In this document: positions 17,143 through 27,128 of the stretch, piece after piece
How positions within the stretch are numbered: the first letter of the stretch is position 1
Layout: each line of letters starts with the position of its first letter
Source of the DNA: Pseudomonas sp. Q11
GTDB lineage: Bacteria > Pseudomonadota > Gammaproteobacteria > Pseudomonadales > Pseudomonadaceae
NCBI RefSeq assembly: GCF_024494355.1
Contig: NZ_JAKNQY010000003.1
Span: 307,596-371,595, forward strand
Direction of reading: 5' to 3'
DNA length: 64,000 nucleotides
The notes under the pieces: generated by a model
The model's database searches: none
Seen by the model: only the letters and a program-made list of their open reading frames with translations
What the model was told of the DNA's origin: nothing
Program-made: the position numbers and the translations under genes

Positions 17143-19593
17143 CTACTCCAAGGCTTTCCAGATGTCGGTGGCGTATTCACGGATGGTCCGGTCGGAGGAA
17201 AACCAGCCCATGCGCGCGGTGTTGAGCACCGCCGAACGCCACCATTGCTGGGCGTCGTGCCAGCGCTCCTCGACCCTGGCCTGGGCATCCCAGTAAGCGT
17301 CGAAGTCGGCGCAGACCAGAAAGCGATCGTAATCCACCAGTGAGTCGACAAGCCCGGTGTAACGCATCGGATCGTCAGGCGAAAACACCCCGCCGCGAAT
17401 GGCCTGCAACACATCGTTGAGGCGATGAGACGCGGCAATGTCCGGCGCGGCGCTGAACTCGCCGTTCTGCTTGCGAGCCTCCACCTGCTCGGCCGTCAGG
17501 CCGAAGATGAACATGTGCTCACCGCCCACGCGCTCATGCATCTCCACGTTGGCGCCGTCCATGGTGCCGATGGTCAGCGCGCCGTTAAGACCGAACTTCA
17601 TGTTACTGGTGCCTGACGCCTCAAAACCGGCCGTGGAAATCTGCTCGGAAAGGTCCGCCGCCGGGATGATGCTTTCGGCCAGGCTGACGTTGTAGTTGGG
17701 CAGGAACACCACTTTGAGCAGGCCGCGCACGGTCGGGTCGTTGTTCACCACCCGGGCAATATCGTTGGTCAGCTTGATGATCAACTTGGCCTGGTGATAG
17801 CTGGCGGCGGCCTTGCCCGCGAAAATTTTCACCCGCGGCACCCAGTCCACTTCCGGTTCGGCGCGGATTGCCTGGTACAGCGCCACGGTGTGCATCAGGT
17901 TGAGCAACTGGCGCTTGTATTCATGGATCCGCTTGACCTGCACGTCGAACATCGCCGCCGGGTTCACGGCAATACCCAACCGTTCGTGAATCAGGTGCGC
18001 CAAGGCCTTTTTGCTGTGCAGGCGCTGTTCGGCGAACTGTTTGCGGAACGCCGGTTGATCAGCGAACGGCTCCAGCTCGACCAGCCGCTCCTCGGGGTTG
18101 TCGAGCACGCTCGGCCCCAGGGCATCGACCATCATCGAGGTCAATTCAGCGTTGGCCTGGAACAACCAGCGGCGGAAAGTGATGCCGTTGGTCTTGTTGT
18201 TGATCCGTTCGGGGTAGAGCGTGTGCAGCTCGGAAAACACCGTGTTGCGCATCAATTGCGTGTGCAACGCCGATACGCCGTTGACACTGTGGGAACCGAG
18301 GAACGCGAGGTTGCCCATGCGCACCCGGCGACCATTGTCTTCCTCAATCAATGACACCGCGCGCAGCACGTCGAAATCGTGCACGCCCTTGGACCGCAGA
18401 GAATCGATGTGTTGGGCATTGATCAGGTAGATGATCTGCATGTGCCGCGGCAACATGCGTTCCATCAGCCCCACCGGCCAGGTTTCCAGGGCTTCGGGCA
18501 ACAGCGTGTGGTTGGTGTAGGAGAGCGTGTCCTGGGTGATCTGCCAGGCGGCGTCCCAGGCCACGTCGTAGACGTCCACCAATTGACGCATCAATTCGGC
18601 CACGGCGATGGACGGGTGGGTGTCGTTGAGCTGGATCGCCGCGTGATCACCCAAGGTCAACACCGAGGTGTGCATGTTGCGATGACGGCGCAACAAATCC
18701 TGCAACGAGGCGGCCACAAAGAAATACTCCTGGCGCAGACGCAGTTCTTGGCCCGCCTCGGTGCTGTCGGCCGGGTATAGCACGCGGGAGATACTTTCGG
18801 CCCGGGCCACTTCCGCCACAGCGCCCAAATGGTCGCCGGCATTGAAGCGTTCCAGGTGCAGCTCTTCCATGGCGCGGGCGCGCCAGAGACGCAGGGTGTT
18901 GACGCTGGCACCGCGCCAACCCACCACGGGCGTGTCATAGGCGATGGCTCGCACGGTTTCGCCTGGGGACCAGATTTGCTTGGTATTGCCGGAGGCGTCG
19001 GTCACGGTCTCGACGCTGCCGCCGAAGCCGATCGGGTAGACCACTTCAGGCCGCTCGAACTCCCAGGGGTTGCCGAAATCCAGCCAGTGTTCGGTTTGCT
19101 CCTGCTGCCAGCCATCGACGATCGCCTGTCGAAACAGGCCGTGCTCGTAACGAATGCCGTAGCCATGGCCGGCAATGCCCAGGGTGGACATGCTTTCCAT
19201 GAAACAGGCCGCCAATCGGCCGAGGCCGCCGTTGCCCAACGCCGCATCGGGTTCGAGCAGCCGAATGCGCTCCAGATCCACGCCCAGTTCGGTCAGGGCT
19301 TCGCGGGCGGTGTCCAGCAGGCCGAGGTTGCTCAGGCTGTCATAGAGCAAGCGACCGATGAGAAATTCCAGGGAAAGGTAATAGACGCGCTTCTGGCCCT
19401 TGCGGTAGATCTGTCGCGTGTGGTCCATCCAGTGCTCGACCATATGGTCGCGGGCGGCCAGGGCAATGGCTTCGAACCAGTCGTGATCAAACGCATGATC
19501 CGGGTCCTTGCCAACGGCGTAAGTGAGTTTGGTCAACACGGCATCGCGAAATGCAGCCACTTCGGCTTCGCGAACAAGTGGTTCTTGAGTCAT
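17143..19593 (-). CDS. glgP: glycogen/maltodextrin phosphorylase
   Basis: This PLP-dependent enzyme (EC 2.4.1.1) releases glucose-1-phosphate from alpha-1,4-glucans. The 816-residue length fits. Family landmarks are YLSLEFLIGRLL near residue 75, LGNGGLGRLAACFMES near 120, and the PLP-lysine block GTSNMKFGLNGALTIGT near 660. The ATG at 19593 is preceded by GAGGT. It stands apart from other glycogen genes here and is monocistronic by spacing. Confidence 0.96.
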   Translation of the reverse strand: MTQEPLVREAEVAAFRDAVLTKLTYAVGKDPDHAFDHDWFEAIALAARDHMVEHWMDHTRQIYRKGQKRVYYLSLEFLIGRLLYDSLSNLGLLDTAREALTELGVDLERIRLLEPDAALGNGGLGRLAACFMESMSTLGIAGHGYGIRYEHGLFRQAIVDGWQQEQTEHWLDFGNPWEFERPEVVYPIGFGGSVETVTDASGNTKQIWSPGETVRAIAYDTPVVGWRGASVNTLRLWRARAMEELHLERFNAGDHLGAVAEVARAESISRVLYPADSTEAGQELRLRQEYFFVAASLQDLLRRHRNMHTSVLTLGDHAAIQLNDTHPSIAVAELMRQLVDVYDVAWDAAWQITQDTLSYTNHTLLPEALETWPVGLMERMLPRHMQIIYLINAQHIDSLRSKGVHDFDVLRAVSLIEEDNGRRVRMGNLAFLGSHSVNGVSALHTQLMRNTVFSELHTLYPERINNKTNGITFRRWLFQANAELTSMMVDALGPSVLDNPEERLVELEPFADQPAFRKQFAEQRLHSKKALAHLIHERLGIAVNPAAMFDVQVKRIHEYKRQLLNLMHTVALYQAIRAEPEVDWVPRVKIFAGKAAASYHQAKLIIKLTNDIARVVNNDPTVRGLLKVVFLPNYNVSLAESIIPAADLSEQISTAGFEASGTSNMKFGLNGALTIGTMDGANVEMHERVGGEHMFIFGLTAEQVEARKQNGEFSAAPDIAASHRLNDVLQAIRGGVFSPDDPMRYTGLVDSLVDYDRFLVCADFDAYWDAQARVEERWHDAQQWWRSAVLNTARMGWFSSDRTIREYATDIWKALE

Positions 19594-19788
19594 TGGTGAG
19601 ACCTCGAACGAGCATGAAATTGTCTGAGCCTAGACGGTCTGACAGGCGCTACAGGCGCAGGTTCGTTGGTTTTTCCGTGGTGCCGGAGAATCGCCGCCAG
19701 GGAATTGCCATATGAGCGAATGAATGCAGGGGCCGTGCCGGTCCAGGAAAAGTTTTGCCAGGCTCGAAAAAAAACCGGCAGATGGTCG

Positions 19789-19816
19789 TTCAAAATTTCA
19801 CCAGTCCCGGTATGAT
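19789..19816 (+). promoter_or_regulatory. possible sigma-70 promoter for the YkgJ gene
   Basis: TTCAAA (19789-19794) and TATGAT (19811-19816) are separated by 16 bp, about 32 bp upstream of the ATG. The -10 match is strong and the -35 match is fair. Confidence 0.45.
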
Positions 19817-19847
19817 CGCGCGCCCTGATGCATGCTGGTAAACCTTG

Positions 19848-20285
19848 ATGATGAAGCCCAACCTGATCGCCGCCGCGGAGATCGACCGAATCGATACCTG
19901 GGCCAAGTACTCCGCGCCAATGTGCGGTTCCTGCGTGTCGAGCTGCTGCACACTGCCGGTGGAGGTCAAGATCAAGGACCTGATCCGGATCGGCATCGTC
20001 GATGAGTTCGAGCTGGGCGACCCGCCGAAAAACATCGCCAAGCGCCTGCAAAAGGAAGGGATCGTCGAGCGCTATAACCAGAAATCCGAAATCTTCACGC
20101 TTCAGCGCATGAGCAACAACGATTGCCTGTATCTGGATCGCAAGAGCCGGTTGTGCACCATTTACGAGAAACGCCCGGACACCTGCCGCAACCATCCGCG
20201 AGTCGGGCCGAGGCCAGGGTATTGCGCCTACCAGCCCAAGGCAGTGGTGCGCGAGCGTAATCCTCGGACGTTGGACAAGTTCTGA
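19848..20285 (+). CDS. YkgJ family cysteine-cluster protein
   Basis: The 145-residue soluble protein has the family's cysteine pattern: CGSCVSSCC near residue 22, NDCLYLDRKSRLCTIYEKRPDTCRNHP near 90-120, and YCAYQ near the end. These cysteines are thought to bind zinc or an Fe-S cluster; the function is unknown. TTG-ATG-ATG occurs at the start, and the ATG at 19848 (or 19851) is preferred. It converges on typA across a shared terminator. Confidence 0.88.
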   Translation: MMKPNLIAAAEIDRIDTWAKYSAPMCGSCVSSCCTLPVEVKIKDLIRIGIVDEFELGDPPKNIAKRLQKEGIVERYNQKSEIFTLQRMSNNDCLYLDRKSRLCTIYEKRPDTCRNHPRVGPRPGYCAYQPKAVVRERNPRTLDKF

Positions 20286-20320
20286 TCAGCCGCTGACTCT
20301 TTAGTGCCTGAACCATTGTC

Positions 20321-20416
20321 ATCGCGAGCAGGCTCGCTCCCACACTGGATTTATGCCGGACACAACATCTGTATCCGCTGAAAATCCACTGTGGGAGCGA
20401 GCCTGCTCGCGATAGG
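20321..20416. repeat. REPIN
   Basis: ATCGCGAGCAGGCTCGCTCC (from 20321) and its inverted partner GTGGGAGCGAGCCTGCTCGC (from 20391) lie in the gap between the YkgJ gene and the typA terminator. Confidence 0.93.
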
Positions 20417-20449
20417 GCCCTAAGAAGCGACGCATAATTTCCAGGCATA

Positions 20450-20488
20450 AAAAAACGCCCCCGATCTCACAATCAGGGGCGTTTTTTT
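20450..20488. terminator. bidirectional intrinsic terminator between the YkgJ gene and typA
   Basis: AAAAAACGCCCC and GGGGCGTTTTTTT form a strong stem with A/T runs on both sides, so it can terminate transcription from either direction. Confidence 0.9.
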
Positions 20489-20510
20489 CAGCCATTAACT
20501 AAGTCGAAAC

Positions 20511-22331
20511 TCAGTTACCGCTTTTCTTGGCAGCGCGGGTACGCTCGCTTTCGCCAAGGATCTTCTTACGCAGGCGAATCGACTTAGGCGTCACTTCGCA
20601 CAGTTCGTCTTCCTGCACGAACTCCAGCGCTTGCTCCAGGGTGAACTTGACCGGCGGAACCAGGGCGATGGTTTCGTCCTTGCCCGAAGCACGCATGTTG
20701 TCGAGCTTCTTGCCTTTGGTTGGGTTCACGCCCAGGTCGTTGTCGCGGCTGTTGAGGCCGACGATTTGACCTTCGTAGATGTCCTGGCCGTGCTCGACGA
20801 ACAGCTTGCCGCGCGCTTGCAGGGTTTCCAGCGAGTAGGTCAGTGCCTTGCCGGTAGCAACCGATACCAGAACACCGTTCTGACGGCCGGACATGTCGCC
20901 GGACTTCATCACGTCGTAACGATCGAAGATCGAAGTCAGGATGCCGCCACCGGAGGTCAGGGTCAGGAACTCGTTACGGAAACCGATCAGGCCACGGGCC
21001 GGGATGTTGTACTCAAGGCGCACACGGCCCTTGCCATCCGGAACCATGTTGGTCAGGTCGCCCTTGCGCAGGCCCATTTGTTCCATGATCGCGCCCTGGG
21101 ATTCTTCCGGCAGGTCGATGGTCACGTTTTCGTACGGTTCGTGCTTGACGCCGTCAACCATACGGATGATCACTTCAGGACGACCCACGCCCATTTCGAA
21201 GCCTTCGCGACGCATGGTTTCGATCAGAACCGAGAGGTGCAACTCACCACGGCCGGAAACCTTGAACTTGTCGGCCGAGTCGCCTTCTTCAACGCGCAGT
21301 GCCACGTTGTAGAGCAGCTCCTTGTCCAGACGCTCCTTGATGTTACGGCTGGTCACGAACTTGCCTTCTTTACCGCAGAATGGCGAGTCGTTGACCTGGA
21401 AGGTCATGGAAACGGTTGGCTCGTCGACGGTCAACGGCTTCATCGCTTCGACGTTCAGTGGGTCGCACAGGGTGTCGGAGATGAACAGTTGCTCGAAGCC
21501 GCTGATGCAGACGATGTCGCCGGCAGCTGCCTCGTCAACGTCAATGCGGTGCAGGCCGTGGTGACCCATCAGCTTGAGGATACGACCGTTGCGCTTCTTG
21601 CCGTCGGCGTCGATAGCCACGACCGGCGTGTTCGGCTTGATGCGACCACGGGCGATACGGCCAACACCGATCACACCCAGGAAGCTGTTGTAGTCCAGGG
21701 CCGAGATTTGCATCTGGAACGGACCGTCACGGTCGACTTTCGGCGCAGGTACGTCGTCGACGATCGACTGGTACAGCGGGGTCATGTCTTCGGCCATGTT
21801 GGTGTGGTCCAGACCGGCAATACCGTTCAGGGCCGAGGCGTAGACGACTTTGAAGTCCAGCTGTTCTTCGGTGGCGCCCAGGTTGTCGAACAGGTCGAAA
21901 ATCTGATCCAGAACCCAGTCCGGACGCGCGCCTGGACGGTCAACCTTGTTGATGACCACGATCGGACGCAGGCCGGCTTCGAAAGCCTTCTTGGTCACGA
22001 AACGGGTTTGCGGCATAGGGCCGTCCTGGGCATCGACCAGCAGCAGCACGGAGTCGACCATCGACATTACGCGCTCTACTTCACCACCGAAGTCGGCGTG
22101 GCCCGGGGTGTCCACGATGTTGATGTGGTAGCCATTCCAGTTGATGGCGGTGTTTTTCGCCAGGATGGTAATACCGCGCTCTTTTTCCTGGTCGTTGGAG
22201 TCCATCACGCGCTCGTCGTTGAGCTCGTTGCGCTCCAGGGTGCCGGATTGACGCAAGAGTTTGTCTACCAGGGTGGTCTTACCGTGGTCAACGTGAGCAA
22301 TGATGGCGATGTTGCGTAGATTTTCGATCAC
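20511..22331 (-). CDS. typA: ribosome-associated GTPase TypA/BipA
   Basis: This 606-residue translational GTPase acts in 50S assembly and stress adaptation. The G-domain motifs are clear: [15 protein letters not shown] (P-loop), [11 protein letters not shown] (G3) and [10 protein letters not shown] (G4). EF-G-like domains and the C-terminal BipA domain follow, ending in the basic [15 protein letters not shown] tail. The start codon is GTG at 22331 (MIENLRN). It lies downstream of thiI in the same orientation with a 138-bp gap (22332-22469). Confidence 0.98.
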   Translation of the reverse strand: MIENLRNIAIIAHVDHGKTTLVDKLLRQSGTLERNELNDERVMDSNDQEKERGITILAKNTAINWNGYHINIVDTPGHADFGGEVERVMSMVDSVLLLVDAQDGPMPQTRFVTKKAFEAGLRPIVVINKVDRPGARPDWVLDQIFDLFDNLGATEEQLDFKVVYASALNGIAGLDHTNMAEDMTPLYQSIVDDVPAPKVDRDGPFQMQISALDYNSFLGVIGVGRIARGRIKPNTPVVAIDADGKKRNGRILKLMGHHGLHRIDVDEAAAGDIVCISGFEQLFISDTLCDPLNVEAMKPLTVDEPTVSMTFQVNDSPFCGKEGKFVTSRNIKERLDKELLYNVALRVEEGDSADKFKVSGRGELHLSVLIETMRREGFEMGVGRPEVIIRMVDGVKHEPYENVTIDLPEESQGAIMEQMGLRKGDLTNMVPDGKGRVRLEYNIPARGLIGFRNEFLTLTSGGGILTSIFDRYDVMKSGDMSGRQNGVLVSVATGKALTYSLETLQARGKLFVEHGQDIYEGQIVGLNSRDNDLGVNPTKGKKLDNMRASGKDETIALVPPVKFTLEQALEFVQEDELCEVTPKSIRLRKKILGESERTRAAKKSGN

Positions 22332-22469
22332 TTGTGTATCTCGATCAGAGGATTCGGTGTGCTGACAGGTCGTGGCAGCGATTTACGTTGAGTCCGACAA
22401 AGCCGTTACAGCTTGCCGGCGGCGTCGGGGGGCCGGTGACGCAGGCCACAGGCAAACAGCCCCGGGCAC

Positions 22470-23924
22470 TTAGCTCGGTCGATAAACGCGCACATTGGCA
22501 TGCCCCTCACTGAGCAAATGGTGGGCATGCAGGCGACTCATCACGCCTTTGTCGCAATACAACAGGTACTGGCGAGTAGGGTCCAGTTCCTTGAAACGCG
22601 CGTTCACTGCATAGAACGGCATCGTTTGTACCTCGATACCGGCGACACTCAGCGGGTCGTCTTCGGCGTCATCCGGGTGACGGATGTCGATGATGATCTG
22701 ACCGGCCAGCGCTTCGCCGACTTCTTCAATCTGTATGTCCTGGCCCAATTCATCGATTACCCGATCAATTGGCACCAGCCTGGCGTTTTCGAGCGCACGC
22801 TCGAGCACCGCCATGTCGAATTCTTTCTCTTCGTGCTCCACCCGCCCGCGCTTGGCCGCCGTCTTCGGATTGACCGAGATGACCCCGCAGTACTCCGGCA
22901 TGTGCCGGGCAAACTCGGCGGTGCCGATTTCATTGGCCTGGTCGATGATGTCCTGCTTGTGGCTGGCGATCAGTGGGCGCAGCACCAGTTTTTCGGTGAC
23001 ACAGTCGATCACTGACAGGTTCGGCAGCGTCTGGCTCGACACCTGCGAGATCGCCTCGCCGGTGACCAGCGCATCGATGTGCAACCGATCGGCGATGCTG
23101 GACGCGGCACGCAACATCATACGCTTCAAAATGACGCCCATATGACTGTTATCGACTTTGCCGAGAATCTCGCCCAGGACTTCCTCGAACGGTACGCTCA
23201 CAAATAACACGCGTTGGGAGCTGCCATACTTCTTCCAGATGAAGTGCGCCACTTCCATTACGCCCAGTTCATGGGCGCGCCCGCCGAGATTGAAGAAGCA
23301 GAAATGGCTCATCAGCCCGCGACGCATGATCTGGTAGGCCGCGACCGTGGAGTCGAAACCGCCGGACATCAGCACAAGGGTCTGCTCCAGCGAACCCAGC
23401 GGGTAACCGCCAATGCCGTCGTGCTGACTGTGGATCACGAACAACCGTTGGTCGCGAATTTCAATGCGCACTTCGATTTGCGGTTCTTTCAATGAGATTC
23501 CAGCGGCGCCGCACTGCTGGCGCAACTGGCTGCCGACGTATCTCTCCACATCCATCGAGCTGAACGGGTGTTTGCCTGCACGCTTGCAACGCACCGAGAA
23601 AATCTTGCCGGCCAGAGCATCACCGTAATGAAGCTTGCACTTGGCCAGGATGTCGTCGAAATCCCCCAGCGGGTATTCATCGACCTGCAGGAAATGCGCA
23701 ATGCCCGGCATGCAACTCAGGCGCTCGGTCATTTCCTTGAGGATCTTGGGTTCGCTGACGCGGGTTTCCAGCTCGAGGTTGTCCCACACGCCGTTCACCA
23801 CCACAGCCGGGTCCAGATCGCGGAGCACGGCACGGATGTTCTTGGCCAGCTGGCGGATGAAACGCATCCGTACCGGGCGGCTCTTGATGGTGATCTCGGG
23901 GAAGACTTTTACGATTAGTTTCAT
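22470..23924 (-). CDS. thiI: tRNA 4-thiouridine synthase / thiamine sulfurtransferase ThiI
   Basis: ThiI transfers sulfur from IscS persulfide to tRNA U8 (s4U) and to ThiS for thiazole synthesis. The 484-residue product has an N-terminal ferredoxin-like/THUMP region, a PP-loop [16 protein letters not shown] near residue 180, and a C-terminal rhodanese domain. The catalytic cysteine there is in [14 protein letters not shown], so this is the long, E. coli-type form. The start [11 protein letters not shown] at 23924 is chosen because it matches the family; an upstream GC-rich extension to 23987 is not conserved in character. Confidence 0.97.
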   Translation of the reverse strand: MKLIVKVFPEITIKSRPVRMRFIRQLAKNIRAVLRDLDPAVVVNGVWDNLELETRVSEPKILKEMTERLSCMPGIAHFLQVDEYPLGDFDDILAKCKLHYGDALAGKIFSVRCKRAGKHPFSSMDVERYVGSQLRQQCGAAGISLKEPQIEVRIEIRDQRLFVIHSQHDGIGGYPLGSLEQTLVLMSGGFDSTVAAYQIMRRGLMSHFCFFNLGGRAHELGVMEVAHFIWKKYGSSQRVLFVSVPFEEVLGEILGKVDNSHMGVILKRMMLRAASSIADRLHIDALVTGEAISQVSSQTLPNLSVIDCVTEKLVLRPLIASHKQDIIDQANEIGTAEFARHMPEYCGVISVNPKTAAKRGRVEHEEKEFDMAVLERALENARLVPIDRVIDELGQDIQIEEVGEALAGQIIIDIRHPDDAEDDPLSVAGIEVQTMPFYAVNARFKELDPTRQYLLYCDKGVMSRLHAHHLLSEGHANVRVYRPS

Positions 23925-24104
23925 GAAAACAGCGCGCGAACGGCCAGCCGAAAAAGGGGGGCGCGGATTATAGCGGAAATTGCTCAAGGTTTAACCAGTT
24001 AATGTGCACTCGGTTTTCGACGCACCAAAACAGGTCACCACTCACAAGTCGCGCCACATTGCAGTGCGCAATTGTTCGACAATCCGGGCTTCAAGGCTTT
24101 AAAA

Positions 24105-24120
24105 GCGTGGATTTGGTGCA
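24105..24120 (+). promoter_or_regulatory. NtrC-binding site candidate upstream of glnA
   Basis: GCGTGGATTTGGTGCA keeps the TTGGTGCA half and the outer GC of the NtrC consensus (compare GCACTATATTGGTGCA). It is only about 20 bp from the -24 element, closer than usual. A second weak palindrome, TTGC-N5-GCAA, is at about 24059-24071. Confidence 0.5.
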
Positions 24121-24140
24121 AAAAACCCATGCTGGGGCAC

Positions 24141-24156
24141 TGGCATGCAAATTGCT
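24141..24156 (+). promoter_or_regulatory. sigma-54 promoter of glnA
   Basis: TGGCATGCAAATTGCT has GG (24142-24143) and GC (24154-24155) separated by exactly 10 bp, near-consensus for RpoN. The predicted start is near 24167, giving a leader of about 85 nt. NtrC/RpoN control of glnA is well established in gamma-proteobacteria. Confidence 0.88.
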
Positions 24157-24252
24157 CCCTTGTGAGGCAGGTTGCCTTGGCAGAGTATTCGCGCCGGCAT
24201 CACCCATATCTAAGGGCACACCATTACCCGCCCGAAGCCACCCGGAGGACAT

Positions 24253-25659
24253 ATGTCGAAGTCGGTTCAACTCATCAAAGATCATGACGTCAAGTGGATT
24301 GATCTGCGCTTCACTGACACCAAAGGCACTCAACATCACGTGACCATGCCGGCCCGTGATGCGCTGGACGACGAATTCTTTGAAATCGGGAAGATGTTCG
24401 ACGGCTCCTCCATCTCTGGCTGGAAAGGCATCGAAGCCTCCGACATGATCCTGATGCCGGACGACGAAACTGCTGTCCTGGACCCGTTCACCGAAGAGCC
24501 GACCCTGATCCTGGTTTGCGACATCATCGAACCTTCGACCATGCAAGGCTATGACCGCGACCCACGCGCCATCGCCCACCGCGCCGAGGAATACCTGAAG
24601 TCCACCGGTATCGGCGACACCGCATTCTTCGGTCCTGAGCCTGAGTTCTTCATCTTCGACTCGGTCAAGTTCAAGTCCGACATCTCCGGTTCCATGTTCA
24701 AGATCTTCTCCGAACAGGGTTCGTGGATGTCCGACCAGGACGTGGAAGGCGGCAACAAAGGCCACCGTCCAGGCATCAAGGGCGGCTACTTCCCGGTTCC
24801 TCCGTTCGACCATGACCACGAAATCCGTACCTCCATGTGCAACGCACTGGAAGAAATGGGCCAGACCGTCGAAGTTCACCACCACGAAGTGGCGACTGCC
24901 GGCCAGAACGAAATCGGCGTGAAATTCAACACGCTGGTCAAGAAGGCTGACGAAGTCCAGACCCTGAAGTACTGCGTACACAACGTTGCTGATGCCTACG
25001 GCCGCACCGCGACCTTCATGCCGAAGCCTCTGTACGGCGACAACGGTTCGGGCATGCACGTGCACATGTCGATCTCCAAAGACGGCAAGAACACCTTCGC
25101 AGGCGAAGGTTATGCCGGCCTGTCGGACACCGCCCTGTACTTCATCGGCGGTATCATCAAGCACGGTAAGGCCCTGAACGGCTTCACCAACCCGTCGACC
25201 AACTCCTACAAGCGTCTGGTGCCTGGCTTTGAAGCGCCGGTCATGCTGGCCTATTCGGCTCGCAACCGCTCCGCTTCGATCCGTATTCCTTACGTCAACA
25301 GCCCTAAGGCTCGCCGTATCGAAGCCCGTTTCCCGGATCCGGCTGCCAACCCGTACCTGGCCTTCGCCGCACTGATGATGGCCGGCCTGGACGGCATCCA
25401 GAACAAGATCCACCCTGGCGATGCCGCCGACAAAAACCTGTATGACCTGCCGCCTGAAGAGGCCAAGGAAATTCCACAGGTGTGTGGCAGCCTCAAAGAA
25501 GCCCTGGAAGAGCTGGACAAGGGCCGTGCGTTCCTGACCAAGGGCGGCGTATTCAGCGATGACTTCATCGACGCTTACATCGCACTGAAAAGCGAAGAAG
25601 AAATCAAGGTCCGCACCTTCGTACACCCACTGGAATATGAGCTGTACTACAGCTGCTGA
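24253..25659 (+). CDS. glnA: glutamine synthetase type I (GlnA)
   Basis: This dodecameric enzyme (EC 6.3.1.2) forms glutamine from glutamate, ammonia and ATP, the entry point of ammonium assimilation. The 468 residues match GSI-beta. Motifs include FDGSSISGW near residue 51, PEPEFFIFD near 131, and the adenylylation-site tyrosine in [15 protein letters not shown] near 397. It is therefore controlled by GlnE as well as at the promoter. A GGAGG site precedes the ATG. A sigma-54 promoter and a strong terminator bracket it. Confidence 0.99.
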   Translation: MSKSVQLIKDHDVKWIDLRFTDTKGTQHHVTMPARDALDDEFFEIGKMFDGSSISGWKGIEASDMILMPDDETAVLDPFTEEPTLILVCDIIEPSTMQGYDRDPRAIAHRAEEYLKSTGIGDTAFFGPEPEFFIFDSVKFKSDISGSMFKIFSEQGSWMSDQDVEGGNKGHRPGIKGGYFPVPPFDHDHEIRTSMCNALEEMGQTVEVHHHEVATAGQNEIGVKFNTLVKKADEVQTLKYCVHNVADAYGRTATFMPKPLYGDNGSGMHVHMSISKDGKNTFAGEGYAGLSDTALYFIGGIIKHGKALNGFTNPSTNSYKRLVPGFEAPVMLAYSARNRSASIRIPYVNSPKARRIEARFPDPAANPYLAFAALMMAGLDGIQNKIHPGDAADKNLYDLPPEEAKEIPQVCGSLKEALEELDKGRAFLTKGGVFSDDFIDAYIALKSEEEIKVRTFVHPLEYELYYSC

Positions 25660-25695
25660 TCCGGTAGTGCCGCCCCACGCGGCGTGAATAAAGAG

Positions 25696-25720
25696 AGGCC
25701 TCCTTCGGGAGGCCTTTTTT
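25696..25720 (+). terminator. intrinsic terminator of glnA
   Basis: AGGCCTCC-TTCG-GGAGGCCT followed by TTTTT is a UUCG-type tetraloop hairpin with a T-run, 36 bp after the glnA stop. Confidence 0.95.
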
Positions 25721-25781
25721 ATGGGCGCAGGTTACGTGCATGATTGTCTGCGCCCTCCACTGTTCGAAGACGAGATCACCC

Positions 25782-26339
25782 ATGACTTCCCGCCTTTCAT
25801 TCTGCCTTGCTCTGTCTGCCGCGTTGCTGGGCACCGCCGCCCAGGCCGCCACCGCACCCGCCACCCTCGCCCCGCTGCTGGGCACCATAGGCGAGCGCCT
25901 GGCCATTGCCGACCAAGTCGCCTTGAGCAAATGGGACAGCCGCAAACCAGTGGAAGATCGCCAGCGCGAACGCGAGGTGATCGCCGCAGCCGTCGCCCAG
26001 GCATCGGCTTACAAACTGAGCAGCACAGCGGTAGAGGCGTTTTTCGCCGCACAAATAGAAGCCAACAAACTGGTGCAATACGCGCACCTGTCCGACTGGC
26101 AATTGCAAGGCAAAGCCCCGGACGCCCCGCGCCCGGACCTGGTTGGGCAGATCCGCCCGCAACTGGATCAACTGCAAAAACGCCTGCTGCAACAACTGGC
26201 CGACTTCAGCTCCTACCGCACCGACCCGCAATGCCCACAATGGTTGGCCCAGGCCACCCATACCGTCAGTGACGACCCATTGCGGCAAATGGCGCTGGTT
26301 CGAGCGACCGCAGAGTTGTGCGTGCTCAAAAAAACCTGA
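25782..26339 (+). CDS. secreted chorismate-mutase-like protein (AroQ-gamma type)
   Basis: The 185-residue product begins with a signal peptide (MTSRLSFCLALSAALLGTAAQA), so it is periplasmic. The mature start contains RLAIADQVALSKWDSRKPVEDRQRE, the block typical of periplasmic AroQ-gamma chorismate mutases, with the catalytic Arg/Lys/Asp pattern. The C-terminal half is helical with cysteines (DPQCPQW, TAELC). These enzymes convert chorismate to prephenate outside the cytoplasm; the physiological reason is unclear. ATG 25782 is chosen over the upstream ATG because it begins the signal peptide. Confidence 0.8.
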   Translation: MTSRLSFCLALSAALLGTAAQAATAPATLAPLLGTIGERLAIADQVALSKWDSRKPVEDRQREREVIAAAVAQASAYKLSSTAVEAFFAAQIEANKLVQYAHLSDWQLQGKAPDAPRPDLVGQIRPQLDQLQKRLLQQLADFSSYRTDPQCPQWLAQATHTVSDDPLRQMALVRATAELCVLKKT

Positions 26340-26357
26340 CCCCACACATCTCCCCCT

Positions 26358-26530
26358 GTGGGAGCGAGCCTGGAGGCTGTGGACACCGCAACTCCAATGT
26401 GGGAGCGGGCTTGCTCGCGAAGAGGCCGGCACATCCAGCACTCCAGTGACTGACACTCCGCTTTCGCGAGCAAGCCCGCTCCCACAGGGGGCCAGTGTCG
26501 AGCCTGGAGGCTGAGACGGTTCCCACAATG
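26358..26530. repeat. composite REP/REPIN cluster
   Basis: A complete REPIN of the GTGGGAGCGGGCTTGCTCGCGA subtype lies at about 26400-26487. It is flanked by partial units: GTGGGAGCGAGCCTGGAGGCTG at 26358 and GAGCCTGGAGGCTGAGACGG-TTCCCAC to about 26525. The flanks share CGAGCCTGGAGGCTG, so an older REP appears to have been interrupted by the newer one. No gene is seen in 26340-26609. Confidence 0.8.
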
Positions 26531-26609
26531 GATTGCATGCAACAACTTGGGCCAAGCGCCTCCGCTGACCTATGCTGCAATCCAACACTTTTGGTTTTCG
26601 GTTGATTTT

Positions 26610-27128
26610 ATGGGTCGTGGCTTTCCAGGAATTCTGTTGTTGCTGTTGTCACTGCCAGCCGCCGCACAGATCTACAAATACACCGACGCCGACGGCAACA
26701 CCGCCTATAGCAACCAGCCGCCTGATGGCGTGCCGGCCCAGGCGGTGGACCTGCCGCCGCTCAACAGCGTCGAGCCCCAGCCCCCGGCCACGGCGGATGC
26801 ACCCACACCCGCCTCGACCTACGACGAATCAGCCGATGCCTACGAAACCCTGGAGCTGACGGACATCCCCAGCGAAGAGGCTTTGCGCGCCAACAACGGC
26901 ACCTTCACCGTTGGCGTCCTGGCTCGGCCGCGCCTGCAAAGCCCTCATCTGTTCAGGTTGTTGCTGGACGGCCAGCCCTATGGCCAGCCGAGCAATGTGC
27001 CGCGCCTGCAATTGGTCAATATCGACCGGGGCGAGCACAGCCTGGCGGTGCAGGTCATCGACGGCGAACATCTTGTGCAACAGAGCGAAACCGTCATCTT
27101 CACCGTGCAACGGGTGCACCGCCCATGA
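26610..27128 (+). CDS. DUF4124 domain-containing secreted protein (first of a tandem pair)
   Basis: The 172-residue product has a signal peptide (FPGILLLLLSLPAAAQ) followed at once by the DUF4124 signature IYKYTDADGNTAYSNQPPDG. A proline/alanine-rich linker and a C-terminal domain of Ig-like beta character (LLLDGQPYGQ, NIDRGEHSLAVQVID) follow. It is periplasmic and of unknown function. The C-terminal half is clearly homologous to that of the next gene, whose ATG overlaps its stop (ATGA), indicating gene duplication and translational coupling. Confidence 0.87.
   Translation: MGRGFPGILLLLLSLPAAAQIYKYTDADGNTAYSNQPPDGVPAQAVDLPPLNSVEPQPPATADAPTPASTYDESADAYETLELTDIPSEEALRANNGTFTVGVLARPRLQSPHLFRLLLDGQPYGQPSNVPRLQLVNIDRGEHSLAVQVIDGEHLVQQSETVIFTVQRVHRP

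Noticed and set aside
24059..24071. TTGCAGTGCGCAA as a second NtrC site for glnA
   Set aside because: It has TTGC/GCAA arms but lacks the GCAC...GGTGC core; kept only as a remark in the glnA enhancer entry.
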